From Grammothele lineata (lineage: Eukaryota; Basidiomycota; Agaricomycetes; Polyporales; Polyporaceae): DNA of 64,000 nt. Positions within the stretch are counted from its first letter, which is position 1, and every line of letters begins with the position of its first letter. Where the stretch lies: positions 62,001-126,000 of the forward strand of contig NDFF03000141.1 of NCBI GenBank assembly GCA_002150815.3, written 5' to 3'. The notes under the pieces are model-generated. The model did no database searches. It was not told where the DNA came from and worked only from the letters and a program-made list of their open reading frames with translations. Below are positions 1-11,244 of this stretch, piece after piece. Both the position numbers and the translations under genes were made by a program.

Positions 1-1335
1 AGTATCAGTATCAGCTGGAGTCAGCGTCAACGCGGCAAGATAACGAGTTTGCCAATGGTGGCGGTCGCCTGGACTGGTGGCCATATCTATCTTCTCTTCG
101 CTCCCGCGGCCCTTCCTTCTGCGATCGGGCTTGGACGTACTCGCGAGCAGTAAGCAGCGGCCGACGGTCCCTGATGACGGCCCCAGTGACTCGTAGTACG
201 TGCGTGCGCTCGCGGGAGCACCCGTCGCCGCCTCGTCGGCGACTGGGATCGGGGGGCGCGTACGTCTTCGTCGTTCCTAGGACAGCTCAAGATCGTACGT
301 GCGCCCCTTGTGGCCATGGGGTGAGGGCCAAGTAAGTCCTTCCACCCCTATCTCACTGCATATCACGGGGTCATTGCGTTCTCCCAGTGATCTACCTCGC
401 TCGTCCGGGCCCAAGCTCAGCCTTTGGCAGGCCTCAAGCCGTCCCGGGAGCCCCGTAAGACGTCATTACACCGCTCGCGCGAGAGCCCCGCGTAAACCGA
501 AGGTGGAGCTCGGACGGAACGAAAGCTTAACCTTGCCTCTACTATGAGCAGGCCTACTACGGGCGGCACAGCGTGCACCGGGGGCCAACGTGCACAAGGG
601 ACCGGCGGCACGTACGAGGCATGTAGAGATAAGTAACGGCCAGCACCAGGCGCGAGCTCGCTCGAAACGGGCGGGAACGAACGTCTGATGAGACCTCGCT
701 GGGCGTTGAAGACAATAGCACTGAATTCGGACAGACTGACGCGCGCTGTCGGGCTCGGGGGGCACGCCACATCCAAGGATCCTCGAGGCCGGGGAGAACG
801 GGTCCACCCATGGGCGGTCGGCCATTTTGTTCTGCACGCAGACGTACACGCGATGCGGGGTACGTCCGGCTGTAGATCGGGGAAGGAGCAGGCAAGGTTG
901 GGGCCCCGCTCTCCCGGTGAAAGCTGCGAGGAAAGAAGCAGCGGCAGTTGCAACTCAGACTAATGCACGCGATGGAAGCGGCGGCTGAAAATGCAGGCAG
1001 GCAGGCGGGCGGGCAGGCTGGAATTAGACCTCGCATCATTACGTATGATAGGACGGTCGTTATCAACAGCAGCGCCGACCCTATAGTCGGAAACCGAATA
1101 TGCACACCCAGAAATTAAAACATGATGGGGAGACGGCGGGAGAGAGGTAGAGGCAGAGACAGAGGCAGGAGGAGACAGCATATGAACAGTAGGATACGAC
1201 AACACGACCAGGTGAGCAAGCAGGAGCATGGTGGGGATATGAGACAGGCGAGGGGGGATGGGGGTAGGGGTCCAGAGCAGCAATGTATGTACAACAGACG
1301 AATGAACGACAAAAGGGAATAAGACATAGGGGAAA
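1..1335. other. GC-rich intergenic stretch, no gene recognised
   Basis: Open frames here overlap on both strands, lack any family resemblance and have no splice-supported continuation. The stretch lies downstream of the minus-strand gene at 1336-2232. It holds low-complexity purine-rich sequence at about 1130-1180 and a run of CAGG/CGGG repeats near 990-1017. It may be the 3' flank of that gene or the end of a neighbour outside the window. Confidence 0.5.
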
Positions 1336-2232
1336 CTAGCACTCCTGGTAGATGGGGGGACGGAATCCGCGCGCAGAGTCATGGACGTCCTCGTCGTGGA
1401 AGGGGAGAGGCGGGTCAAGCTCGAAGGGGTAGAAGTACGCGTCATCGGTGTCGACGTACACGTGTGGGTGACCGCGCAACCGCCTGCGCCCGGAAGGCAA
1501 CGGAACAGACGCCGGGTCGATGGGGGAGACAAGCGACGACATGGACTGGCTGCAGGGCGTGGATAGCGCGTCCGACTCGTCGTCGGACGTGTCCTCTATA
1601 GCGTCTGGCATGGGCAGGTCCGCGACGTCATCATGCGCGTCAAAGTAAGGGAGAGGGTCGTGGTAGTGCGAGTCTTCGAGCTCGAGCCAGGAGGGGACGA
1701 GCGGAGGGTGGAGAGGTGGGTAGGGGATGGGGTAGGGGATGGCAATCGGCGGAGGCCGGTAGAACAAGCTGGAGTGTCCAACGAGGTCGTCCGAGGACGA
1801 CATAGGGGAGCACAAGGGACTCAGCAGCTCGTCGTCGTCGTCTACAGGAATGACGGTGCTTGAGACCCCGACGTCCGCGTCGTCGTCGTCATCGTCAAGG
1901 CCCTCCAAGAGGGAGTCTAGCCACTGCTGCTCGGTTTCGCCGCCGGTGACAGCGCGGGCGCCAAGCGCGTGGGGGTCCGGGAACATGAAGGTGTCCTCCT
2001 CAACCTCGTCGCGTGCCTCTTCGTCGTCGTGTCTATATACAGGTTGCACATCAGCGTCTGCCTGAGACGGGGCAGACTCGAGCGGTTGAGAGCGGAGGAA
2101 GGAGTTTTTGAGGAGGACCCAGCGGTGTAGGCAGGCCGAGTCCTTGTGGCCGCCGGACGCGGGCGGGCTCAACTTGGAGCGAGCCATGGCGAAGAGGGAT
2201 GAGATATTGAACTGCGACGGTTCGGATTGCAT
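1336..2232 (-). CDS. hypothetical acidic, proline-rich protein
   Basis: A single uninterrupted frame of 298 codons. I do not recognise a catalytic family. The N-terminal third carries a short hydrophobic/basic stretch (HRWVLLKNSFLR, about residues 36-47). It is followed by acidic runs (five consecutive Asp near residue 115) and Pro/Ser-rich low complexity, then a basic patch (GRRRLRG) near the C-terminus. An internal Met at about residue 16 (MARSKLSPP) could also be the start. Such acidic, disordered proteins in agaricomycetes are often nuclear, but this is only inference. The 5' side contains two short upstream frames (2434-2514 and 2251-2367). Confidence 0.6.
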   Translation of the reverse strand: MQSEPSQFNISSLFAMARSKLSPPASGGHKDSACLHRWVLLKNSFLRSQPLESAPSQADADVQPVYRHDDEEARDEVEEDTFMFPDPHALGARAVTGGETEQQWLDSLLEGLDDDDDDADVGVSSTVIPVDDDDELLSPLCSPMSSSDDLVGHSSLFYRPPPIAIPYPIPYPPLHPPLVPSWLELEDSHYHDPLPYFDAHDDVADLPMPDAIEDTSDDESDALSTPCSQSMSSLVSPIDPASVPLPSGRRRLRGHPHVYVDTDDAYFYPFELDPPLPFHDEDVHDSARGFRPPIYQEC

Positions 2233-2250
2233 CGACGGAACGGGGGCGCT

Positions 2251-2367
2251 TTATGGGGTCGGAGATGGGTAGCTGGAGGTGATAGCAACGGCCGGTTGAA
2301 CGACACGACTGGGGATGGCAGTGGTGCGTTCTGTAAACGAGTGCAGGGTGCGCGTGTCAGGGCTCAT
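2251..2367 (-). other. candidate upstream ORF (38 codons)
   Basis: An ATG-started frame ending 18 bases before the ATG of the 298-codon gene on the same strand. It has no recognised similarity. If transcription starts near the TATA-like site at 2671-2677, this frame lies in the 5' leader and could lower translation of the main frame. Confidence 0.25.
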
Positions 2368-2433
2368 ATCGATAGAGGAGGAACGTAAAGGAAGAGAAGA
2401 TACGAACGAAGCAGGGGTTGTGTGCGTGGGGAA

Positions 2434-2514
2434 TCAGCGGTGTATACGGTAGACGATGAAGGGCTCGAACAGAATGGTGCCGTTCTTGGACTTGCGGACG
2501 GATTTGTTAACCAT
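2434..2514 (-). other. candidate micro-ORF (26 codons) in the leader
   Basis: The frame MVNKSVRKSKNGTILFEPF... has a basic first half and a hydrophobic second half. A CTGAC branch-like motif and a CAG acceptor lie just upstream, so the frame may begin a second leader exon. I do not recognise the peptide. It is either an upstream ORF of the gene at 1336-2232 or a tiny independent gene. Confidence 0.25.
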
Positions 2515-2670
2515 GCTGGTTCTCTGGGTCACCGAGACGATGAGGAGTCAGGGCGAAGCAGGACAACGAGGCGGCGGGAAGGCCGGGGGACGCGAGGCGA
2601 CTTAGACGGACATGGTGGTGGGGGGAGGCAGAGGCGACAGGCGGGGCAGGGTGCGAGGGACAGACGCCGC

Positions 2671-2677
2671 TTATAAC
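2671..2677 (-). promoter_or_regulatory. TATA-like element
   Basis: The reverse strand reads GTTATAAGC, followed downstream by a pyrimidine-rich tract typical of fungal transcription start regions. It would serve the minus-strand unit at 1336-2514. The 500 bp between it and the CDC27 stop hold no recognised gene. Confidence 0.3.
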
Positions 2678-3195
2678 GCTGCCGCCGTGACTCAACCGAT
2701 GCCCAAACAAGCCCCCGCCAGCTCCCAGCGTCCGCCCCCCCGGGCCCCCGCGAAGCACGCCAGAGCCTGCGAGAGCGGGCGGTAACCCAGACGCCCGAAC
2801 AGGCGCCCAGATAGCCCTCCGAGCTCCTCCGTCGCGCCCGGGCCAGCCCTCCGCCGGCCAATGGCAGAGCTCACTCGGCCCAACGCGTCATCCGCCCTCA
2901 TCCGCCCGGCCGTTGTTGCTCTCGTGCGCGAACATGGCGTGCGCCCGGTGACCGCTGGACGTCCGGCCCCTGTGCGCACTCTTTGGGCGACGTCGATGTT
3001 GACGTCGACGACGCAAGCCTTTCGGAATCGTACATGTTCTGTCGTGCGCCCTCGTTCTATCTACAGGCCGCACCCCCGACTCGGGCGCTGTCTCCGATCC
3101 GACGCCGCCCTCGCACGTCCCCGCTCCCTTCCTCCGACCGAAGCGGTCCCCCGCGCCCGCACCCGCGCTTGCCTCTCTTCGCCAGCAACAGCCGC

Positions 3196-6100
3196 CTAGC
3201 CTTCGTCCATGACCTCCTCTCCCACGTCCGCGTCCAAGCTCGTGTCCACCAGCTTTCTTATCTTCGCCACGCTCTTGGGCGCCACGTCCCGCACCTCCGC
3301 CAGCAGCTGCGCAAACCGCACCTCCTCCCCCATCAACCGGTACGCCCGCGCGAGCTGGAACAGCACGTTCGACTCGTCCGGAGACGTGTCCCGCAAGTGC
3401 GTCAGGTCCTTCACCGCCGCCTGCAGTCCCCACAAAAAAGCGCCCGCGGCACAGCACAAGCGCCACGACCGTGTATCAATCAGACCTTTGCGAACCAGGG
3501 ATGCGGAGGGTGAAACGGCAACACTAACCGCGTATTGCTTCGTGGCGATAAGGATTTTCGCCCGATGATACCTGACCAGCGCGTTGTCCGGCGAGAACTC
3601 TATCGCTGTATTGAACAGCTCCAGCGCCTTGTCGTAGTCCCCGTATCGTTCCCGAACCTGCAAGTAGTTTCCCAACCTCGATCAGCTCCGCGCAACGTGA
3701 TGACGACGTGCTCGCGTGACCGCCGACTTACCACGCCCACGCAACCCAGCAGTACGGCATTCTGCGGGTGGATGTCACTCGCTCGCTTGAAATGGTATTC
3801 GGCGAGCCGCAACTTGCTCATCCTCATATAGCATGTCCCCAGGCCATACCTGCAAAACAAGACCATCAGTCAGATTAGCTTGCCACGCCGCACACGCGAG
3901 ACCTTATCAGCAGGGAGGAAGAGCGGCTTTCCGAGCCCTTTGACGCACACCCGGGCGCATAGGACCGCGTCTGTGAACGTAACAAGCACATCGTGGAGCA
4001 CCCTTGACGGCATATGTGCCCATGGGCGACACTGCATGTTGCGTACGAAGGGACATCTGGCCCTTCTTGAACCCATCCCCTCGCTACGCTCAAGCGCGAC
4101 TAGCGTGAAACCAGCAGAATTCGGGATTCGGAGCGCAGAACGAACACAAGCCCCCCGCGCGACGTGTTGAATCGACGCCACGGGTCGTTCCTGCACGCGC
4201 GCTTATATCGGCATTCAGATATATGCCCATATGTAGCATCTCGTGGGGAGCAGTGCTCAATGGCAGTTGGCACCTGTGGTCGCCACAAAAGGACAGCACC
4301 GTAACGCTTTCCGTCATCCGGCGACCAACCCCGCTAGACTGCTCGCCGGACGACTTCCACGTGTACGCTATCTCCACCTAGAGAGGAAAAGGGCCGGTAG
4401 ACGCACCATGCGTTGTAATGTCGTGCATCAGCACGTAAAGCGGACTGGAAAAAGTTGATCGCCTTGTTCAGGTCCTCGTCGATCGACTCGTGCCCGCTGA
4501 GCGTGTACGCGTACGCGCACGCGGGGTCCAACTGGGCCGCGCGTCGGAAACACGTCAGCGCCTGCGTCCGCTCCTTCTGCAGCGAGAAGCAGTTCCCGAC
4601 CGCGATCCACGCTTGGGGCGCCTTCGAGTCCGTCGAGAGCAATTCTTGCGCCAAGAACGAGAGCCGCACGGACTGCTGCAGGTGCCAGAGTAGTGTCGAG
4701 TACACCTCCATGTCCCACAGCCGATAAGGCTCCAGGTTGCGGGCGGCTTCGAACGCGCGCGCTGCCTGGCGAGGGGGCGGACATGTGTGAGTAGGGTTAA
4801 AAGTCCGCAGGTTGATCGGTGGGTCCTGGAGTTCTTGTCTGTTGCTCACCTCAGGGTACTGCCCGAGTTCGTACTGGGCCTTGCCCAACATGGCCATTAC
4901 GGTCGCGGAGCGCTGGTGCTGGATGGGTAGCGAATCGAGTTCTTCGAGACACAGCCGGCAGTCGTAGAATGCCATCGCGCGCGCGGCGCTCGCGAACTTA
5001 CGCATCACTTCGTAAATGTGGTAATCAGCTAGCGCTACCTCGTACGCTTCCTGTGCTGCTTGGTCTTGGTCTAACGAAGGCCATGCAGCGGACGGAGGCG
5101 GTGACATTTCTGAACGGCCGAGGTGAGCGAGAGGAGAGGTCGGGGCAAAAGCCGCCTGCTCGACGTCGCCCGTCTCGTCCTCCAATCCAGAGTCGTGGGA
5201 CTGCGATCGTGCCGTCTTCGCGGCAGCTCTTCTTCGATCGCGGACGCTCTACAGCAGGCGCATTACGTTTAGACCGGCCACACGGCTGCGGGCGTGCGGA
5301 AAGCAGCAGCAGATCCTCTCACCTTGCCGAGCTTGCTCCCCCCGCTCTGCAATCTCGTGCTCCGTCGCGTCCCCGATCCCGCCGTGGGCTTCCCGAGGCC
5401 GACGGCGGCTTGTGTTTTGGAGGGCGGGGCCGCATTCTGGGCAGAACGACCGGAAGATGAGAAGATGTTAGCGATCGTCTGGGCCGGGCGTGCGCGTGCC
5501 TTTGAGCTTTTCGTGCGGTCGTCCGCTGCGCGACTTGGCCCGGCGGGGAGCGCGCTCGTGGACTTGGACGCCTTGATGCCCGCGTCTGCGGCGGCGGTCG
5601 ACGTCGACGACGCCGGCGCGTGTCGCTGCCGTACGGTAGACCGCAGCTTCTTGGTCACTGGGCCCGCCTCATCGGCTGAAGAAAGAGGACGCACGGCTGG
5701 TGGTTGGACCGCCAATGTGGTCGGCTGCGACCGGCTTGCGCGGATCGGCCCTTGGAACGACGGCTCGCCGTAGAAGGAGAAGTCAGAGGTCGCGCTGCCG
5801 GTCGTCCGTCTCGTCAGCACGGGTCGGCACAAGCGACGGGCGAGGTTGCGGAGGAGGACTGACATCGAGTCGCGGGGCCCGGCGAGCGCGCCCATCCTCA
5901 GCTCGGGCTTCCAACCGGTGAAAAGGTTACCACCATTCCCAGCCTCAGGTGTGAAAAATCCGGCACCTGTGGCTACTGGTATGGATTTACTCGACCCCTC
6001 CTGTCCTGGTCGTGGCTCGACAGGCATTGGTCTACTCGGGAAGATGTTCTCGATGGGAGGCACGTCACCTGGTCTCACATCAAGAATACCGTATAAAACA

Positions 6101-6714
6101 AGATCAAGTCTAGGCGCACCTATAGCACACAGTCCCTCGAACGCCTCCCAAAGCATAGGATTCAAATCCAGTGCCTGCCGGAAGCTCATGGCAGCACTTT
6201 GGTGCAGATTGCCCTTAAGCGCGGCGTTCCCGGCTTGGCAGCATAAGATGGCTTCGTCTGGGAATGATCTTGCCGCGCGCATATTCATTGACTCTGCGGA
6301 AATTACGCGCCGGAGAAATGCGGTGGTCAAGCTTGACGCGTCAGTGGCACAAAAAGCGAACGTACGAGTTGATGTGTACTCGTGATCCCGCATACACGTC
6401 TCGAGTGCCTCCCGCGCCTGCCGATGCCTCCCTAGCTTTATACAACACTTCGCGATCACTTCCACGCAGCCTGTACAACGCGTGTCCATGGGTAGGTTGA
6501 CGAGGTGGTGGGCGGAGTGTGGTTGGTCTGCGTGAAGGAGTGCGGTGGCATAGAGGTGTCGCGCGTCATGATTCGTAGGATCAAGAACAAAGTATCGTTC
6601 GGCATAGAAGAGCGCGGTCTTGTGTAGTTCGGCGTCGAGGCAATACCATACAAGAGAAGAGTAGCGTTGACATAGCTGCGGGGTCAATGCCGCAGGAGGA
6701 GGGTCGTGTGGCAT
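3196..6714 (-). CDS. CDC27: anaphase-promoting complex subunit 3 (Cdc27), TPR protein
   Basis: APC/C scaffold subunit whose TPR superhelix binds the activators Cdc20/Cdh1 and so directs mitotic ubiquitylation. The N-terminal exon encodes the APC3-type helices (YSSLVWYCLDAELHKTA, YAERYFVLDPTNHDARHLYA). A long Ser/Ala-rich linker follows, then the C-terminal TPR array (NLEPYRLWDMEVYSTLLWHL, QAWIAVGNCFSLQKERTQAL, ACAYAYTLSGHE, YNAWYGLGTCYMRM, ALVRYHRAKILIATKQYA), which matches Cdc27 closely. Introns I can place: 5249-5322, 3850-4406, 3658-3731 and 3421-3528. In-frame introns are likely after GLCAIG and after HEYTST. The 557-bp intron 3850-4406 is exceptional; its join restores the codons for W-Y-G-L-G exactly. 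The gene follows CCT1 on the same strand with a 393-bp gap. Confidence 0.9.
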
Positions 6715-7107
6715 AGTTTTTCCTAGCGCATAGAGTCAGATGACAGTCGTATATCCCAGCACGGCGGGCGAGGGGTGCAGCGTGCGGGTGCGGGGCGTAG
6801 TGGCGGGAGAAGGGCAGGAGGAGGGTGTGTGTTCAAGAAGCGAGCCTCGCCGTGCAGACGAACCGCGTTTACATAGATCACGTGGCGCCGGTGAGTAGAC
6901 TCGAAAAGCGCCCATTAAGGCGGTGACGTTGTGGTGGCTAACCAAAGCGAGCTTCTAGGCACGTCGGTACCCAACAAGGCAACGAACGGATCCTCGACAA
7001 CGCACGCCAACACAACCTGAACACTCTGCTCAAAGTATTGATACTGAAAGTGATGTACAATGCGACTAAAGCCATCATTCTTTTCTGCGTCAATCCCGCC
7101 TCCACTT

Positions 7108-9244
7108 CTAGTGCCCGTGGCCATCGTCTTCGGGCTTCGCCTCTGCAAAGCCTCATTTGAATTTCGGCAAAACACTGCGGGAGTAATTAAGACTTACCAG
7201 GTATGCACTGAATGGCGTCATCTATCCTCAAAATCGACACAGCAGCCTCGAAAGCAGACTTCAAGCTCCGAACTTTGCTAACCGTCGGCTCGAGCACGCC
7301 GGCGGTGACATTGTCCCGCACTTGGCCGTTGAGTAGGTCGAGGCCGTATCGCAGGAGGACCTTCTTCGGGTCACCAACGGGTGCGTTCTGTGCTGCGTTG
7401 TGGTAAGAGCGAAGCTTGGCCACCAGCTCAGTAGAGTCCTTCGCCGCGTTGACGGCGAGTGTCTTCGGGATGATCAGGAGCGCCGACGCGAACTCTGCAA
7501 TCGCGAGTTGTTCCCGAGAGCCCTAAGGACAAGTTAGAACGGTGCTTGCACAGAAAGTAAATATGATAGACACATACGAGAGTCGTTGCAAAGTTCTCAA
7601 GGTAGATGCTAAGTGCGGTCTCAACCGCGCCACCTCCGGGCACAACCGCGCCGCTCTCCAGTGTTCGCTTGATAATTGACAGCGTGTCGTGCAATGCCCG
7701 CTCCATCTCGTCGAGCATGTAGTCGTTGGCACCGCGAAGTACGATGGACGACGAGTTGACCACTTTGGTGCCCTTGACCAAGATAAGCTCGTCATCCGAG
7801 ATGCGCTCCTGGACAACCTCCTCCGCATAGCCGAGATAGCTGGGCTCGAAAGACTCATCGCCCTCGAGGTTCGCAAGACTGGACACGAGGGTACCGCCAG
7901 TGGCCTTCGCGATGCGGCGGAGATCCTCCTTCCTACACCGACGAACAGCCATCGCACCCGCCTCGACAAACTCCTTGAGACACATGTCATCAATGCCCTT
8001 GGTAGTGAGCACAACGTTGGCGCCGGCCGCCAGGATTTTGCGTATACGTTCCAGTGTAATCTCTGACTCGCTGTCGACAAATGGCCGATGAGATTTCGTC
8101 ATCCCAATGGAATTGGACGTAACGTGGGGACTCACCGCTTGCGAATATCCTCTAGCTGTTCAGGGCTATCGACCAGTATTTGCACACCCAGCTGCATGCG
8201 TGCTTTTTGGAGGTTGATGTCGAGGCAGGCGATCTTCGCCCCCGTGATGCGCTTCTTCATTGCTGAAGAGATAGCTCACATCAAAGGAAACAATGCTCAC
8301 TACGAAAGAACACACCTTGGCTCGCGACAGTGCAGTTGAGCGCATATCCCTTCACAAACAACGACTCGCGGGCACTCCGACCATGGGCCTTGAGCACATT
8401 GACGGCCTTCACGGGATACTTGATGTCGCCGCGGCTGTTGATCGTTTTTACGGCCAGCATCGCATCGACGGCCATGGGTGCGAATAGGTCGTCGTCCCTG
8501 TCCTCCTCGTCAGCCCACTGCATCAACAACCCTCCTCCCAAGCGTTTTTTTCCTCTTGATCCATTTTCCATCGCCACACCATACCCTCAGCTTCTCCACT
8601 AATGAGAGACCACTCACCCGCCGATGATCTTGCTCGACATACTCGTTTTCGCGGCGTTGATCAGCGCCTCCCGTCCAAGCGCATCGACCTTGACGCTGAG
8701 TTGATCTTGCATGAACTTGCACGCTTCGCGGCACGCGAGGCGGTAGCCAGTAATGATCGTGGTCGGGTGGATCTTCTGTTTCACAAGCTCGTTCGCGCGC
8801 CGGAGGAGCTCTGCAGCGATGAGAACAACCGACGTGGTGCCGTCGCCGACTTCCTTGTCCTGCTTCTGAGCAAGATCGACGAATACGCGCCCAGCGGGAT
8901 GCTCGACGGCGAGCAGAGAGAGAATCGTCGCGCCGTCGTTGGAAATAGTCACTTCCTGCGGGATCGGAGATGTGTGTCGGTCCATGCTCAGCATGGATCT
9001 GAGAGAACAGAGTCAACGAAACGTACACCGATGTTGTCGACCAACATCTTGTCCAGGCCCATCGGACCCAGGGAGCTCTTGACGACATTCGCAATCGTTT
9101 GTGCTGCGAGGACTACGCGCGTCGTGTATGTCAATTTCAGGGCCAAGATAATAAGAGGGACGTACCATTTTGATCCCTAACATCCTGTCCCGATATCCGG
9201 TCACCTCCTAGAAAAGCGCCTGCTCGGGGATCACGTTGAAACAT
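7108..9244 (-). CDS. CCT1: CCT/TRiC chaperonin subunit alpha (TCP-1 alpha)
   Basis: Subunit of the cytosolic ring chaperonin that folds actin, tubulin and other proteins by ATP-driven closure. Eight exons join in phase (9166-9244, 9027-9112, 8618-8955, 8316-8497, 8136-8262, 7578-8070, 7198-7522, 7108-7142) into 554 residues, the usual length. Visible hallmarks are [13 protein letters not shown] near the start, [10 protein letters not shown], the ATPase motif [28 protein letters not shown] and a C-terminal EDDGHGH tail. The alpha-type signatures [20 protein letters not shown] and [18 protein letters not shown] separate it from other CCT subunits. Splice sites are canonical; the acceptor at 8498 was chosen because it alone keeps the frame. 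Confidence 0.95.
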
Positions 9245-9542
9245 GTTGCGAGAATGAATGAGAGGGGAGAGCAGAGGAACGCGCTGCACGATCGAGACGC
9301 TCGAGATTTCTCCATGTCCGAAAAGGAAACGGTCCTATCACCAGTTAGACGCTCGTTCTTTATTCCAGCCAGATTCTATGACATCCATAGTCTTGCGCAG
9401 CTTCAATCAGAATAATCACACGTGCGTATGAGTACTATTCATCTATAAAGTAGTAGCTGGCAACAATATTACAGATAGTGTTAAAACCAATATCATCTAG
9501 TACCGAGACTGTCCGTGCAAATATTCCACTCCAAGTCGAACA

Positions 9543-10635
9543 TCATGATTTCGACCAGAAGGACGTCCTCTCACGCGGGGGTGGGCTAAACACTCCAGAA
9601 GGAATATGAACCTGAAGAAAGTCTTTTGAGCCACAATCCTGGGAGCCCATTCTCTTGAGAGGGCTCAAGGAAGACCAGTAGTGTCGCTTCGCGGTAGTGT
9701 GAATCTATAATGAATAGGGTAAGTAAGTCGAGTGCGCGCCGTTCTAGCTGAAGGCTTACACTGCTGTGCCTCTTCACCGTCTGCCCCAACCTCGTTGGAA
9801 TCGTTGCAGATACAAGCGATGGCGCGGACATCGTCGGTATCGGCATATGCGCGTGGATCGCAGTAGGTGTGACGGGAGTGACTAGACACGATGGCTCTGA
9901 CTCGTCGGAGGATGTTTCGTCGGACGTTGGTTCATCCGCCACGTGCGCACGCACACCATGTGCAGTGTAGATAGCGGCTCTCAGGGGCATAGGAGGTGGC
10001 GGCCCGTGGGAGCACTTTGGCAAGTACGTAGGCACGGTGCGGTGGACGAGGGTATCCTCGTTAGGCAGCGTCAGAACAGGGTGTTCCCCGCTAGGCGTAC
10101 GCATAGAGTCAAGTACGTCAGGACGATGGCGGAATGGGTTTTGGATCTCTTCTGGTGAAGTGGGTTCGCAGGAGTTCGCGTTCTCCGCGGGAGGAGTGGC
10201 GGGCGCAAACGGTGGGATAGGGGGATCTTGGAAAGGGGATGACGGCGGGAAGGAGGCGAGAGCAGAGCCAGGGCGAGACCTGCTGGATTTGCGCTGTAAA
10301 TGGGTATGTTAGGTGGCGTACGAAGTACATGATACATGGTTCAGCTCACGCGGAGGAACCTGCCCTCTTGAAAACTACGGCGAGCGGTCGCTTGATGATG
10401 CTAGAGGGTTGTCAGAAACACAAAGATCAGGGCGCATATAGATAAACGCACAGAGGTGCTAGGTGGTCCAGTCATGTCCATGGATGAAGAAGACGAAGAC
10501 GAAGACCTCTTCTAGCACCGAGTTAGACGCTGTAGCTTGACACACTAGAAGGAAGCAGCGCACCTTGTTTGCGTGATCCTTCATCGAGTCGACGTTCGGG
10601 GTATAATCTTTCTTCTTGAAGACCCGACTAAACAT
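9543..10635 (-). CDS. hypothetical basic/Ser-rich protein
   Basis: Not recognised as a named family. A short first exon (MFSRVFKKKDYTPNVDSMKD) is joined by small introns to a polyserine exon, a basic exon (FQEGRFLRRKSSRSRPGS), a long Pro-rich exon with an acidic patch (SDETSSDESE), and a last exon ending in KDFLQVHIPSGVF and a Ser/Lys tail. Every join is GT-AG and in phase. Looks largely disordered. The start lies 609 bp from the divergently transcribed gene at 11245, so the gap is probably a shared promoter. The last exon is the least certain. Confidence 0.6.
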
Positions 10636-11244
10636 GCTGCGCCTTGGGAGTGTTGTGCGTAAGAAGGGATGAGAGTTAACGTAGACGAAAGGGTAGCCAA
10701 GGAGGGGTCAGATGTTAAGTGTGTGGAGTTCGATTCTGAATGACATGGGCACATTATATACCTGAGCGACCCTAAGGCCGAGATCGTCACTCCCGCTTCT
10801 GTCTGAGCGGATGTTTGCGATCCGCGTGGCGGCGGTCGATCGCCCAGCTTTCATCTTAGGGTCTAGCCGGCCCCCTCACTACTAACGTGTATCTGTTCCA
10901 TGCTGGATTGCGTTCGCGAGGGGGTTGTTCGACACCCTAATGCAGTCGGAACTCGGAGGGCAGCACTGAGCTACCTTGTGAGAGGGGCTCCATAGGGGAA
11001 AGCTTGGATAGAGGAGGGGGGCTAGAGGGCGAAGTATATCGATTCCGTCCAACGTGCGGCTCTCAGGGGTCGACGCAATCGCCTCCTCTGGGAAGACTCC
11101 TAATCTAGGGTTGATTGAGGAGATCACGTGCATGCCAGACATCCACCAAGCGCCTATATTCTCCGCCTCGCCGCCACCGGCGCCTTCTTGCACTCTTGCC
11201 TCTCTTCTCGCCTTTGCGCATTGCATTTTCTTGTTGTGAGAGCC
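10636..11244. promoter_or_regulatory. divergent intergenic region
   Basis: This 609-bp gap separates two outward-facing genes and so should contain both promoters. I see no clear TATA box at the expected spacing on either side and no other gene. Confidence 0.4.

Noticed and set aside
417..1105. Overlapping minus-strand frames of 127-182 codons
   Set aside because: Cys/Pro/Arg/Ser-rich products typical of chance frames in GC-rich DNA, with mutual overlap in different frames and no family resemblance.
4090..4377. A 95-codon frame inside the long CDC27 intron
   Set aside because: No resemblance to any family, and the exact TPR join across the intron shows the segment is spliced out. Kept only as a comment on intron length.
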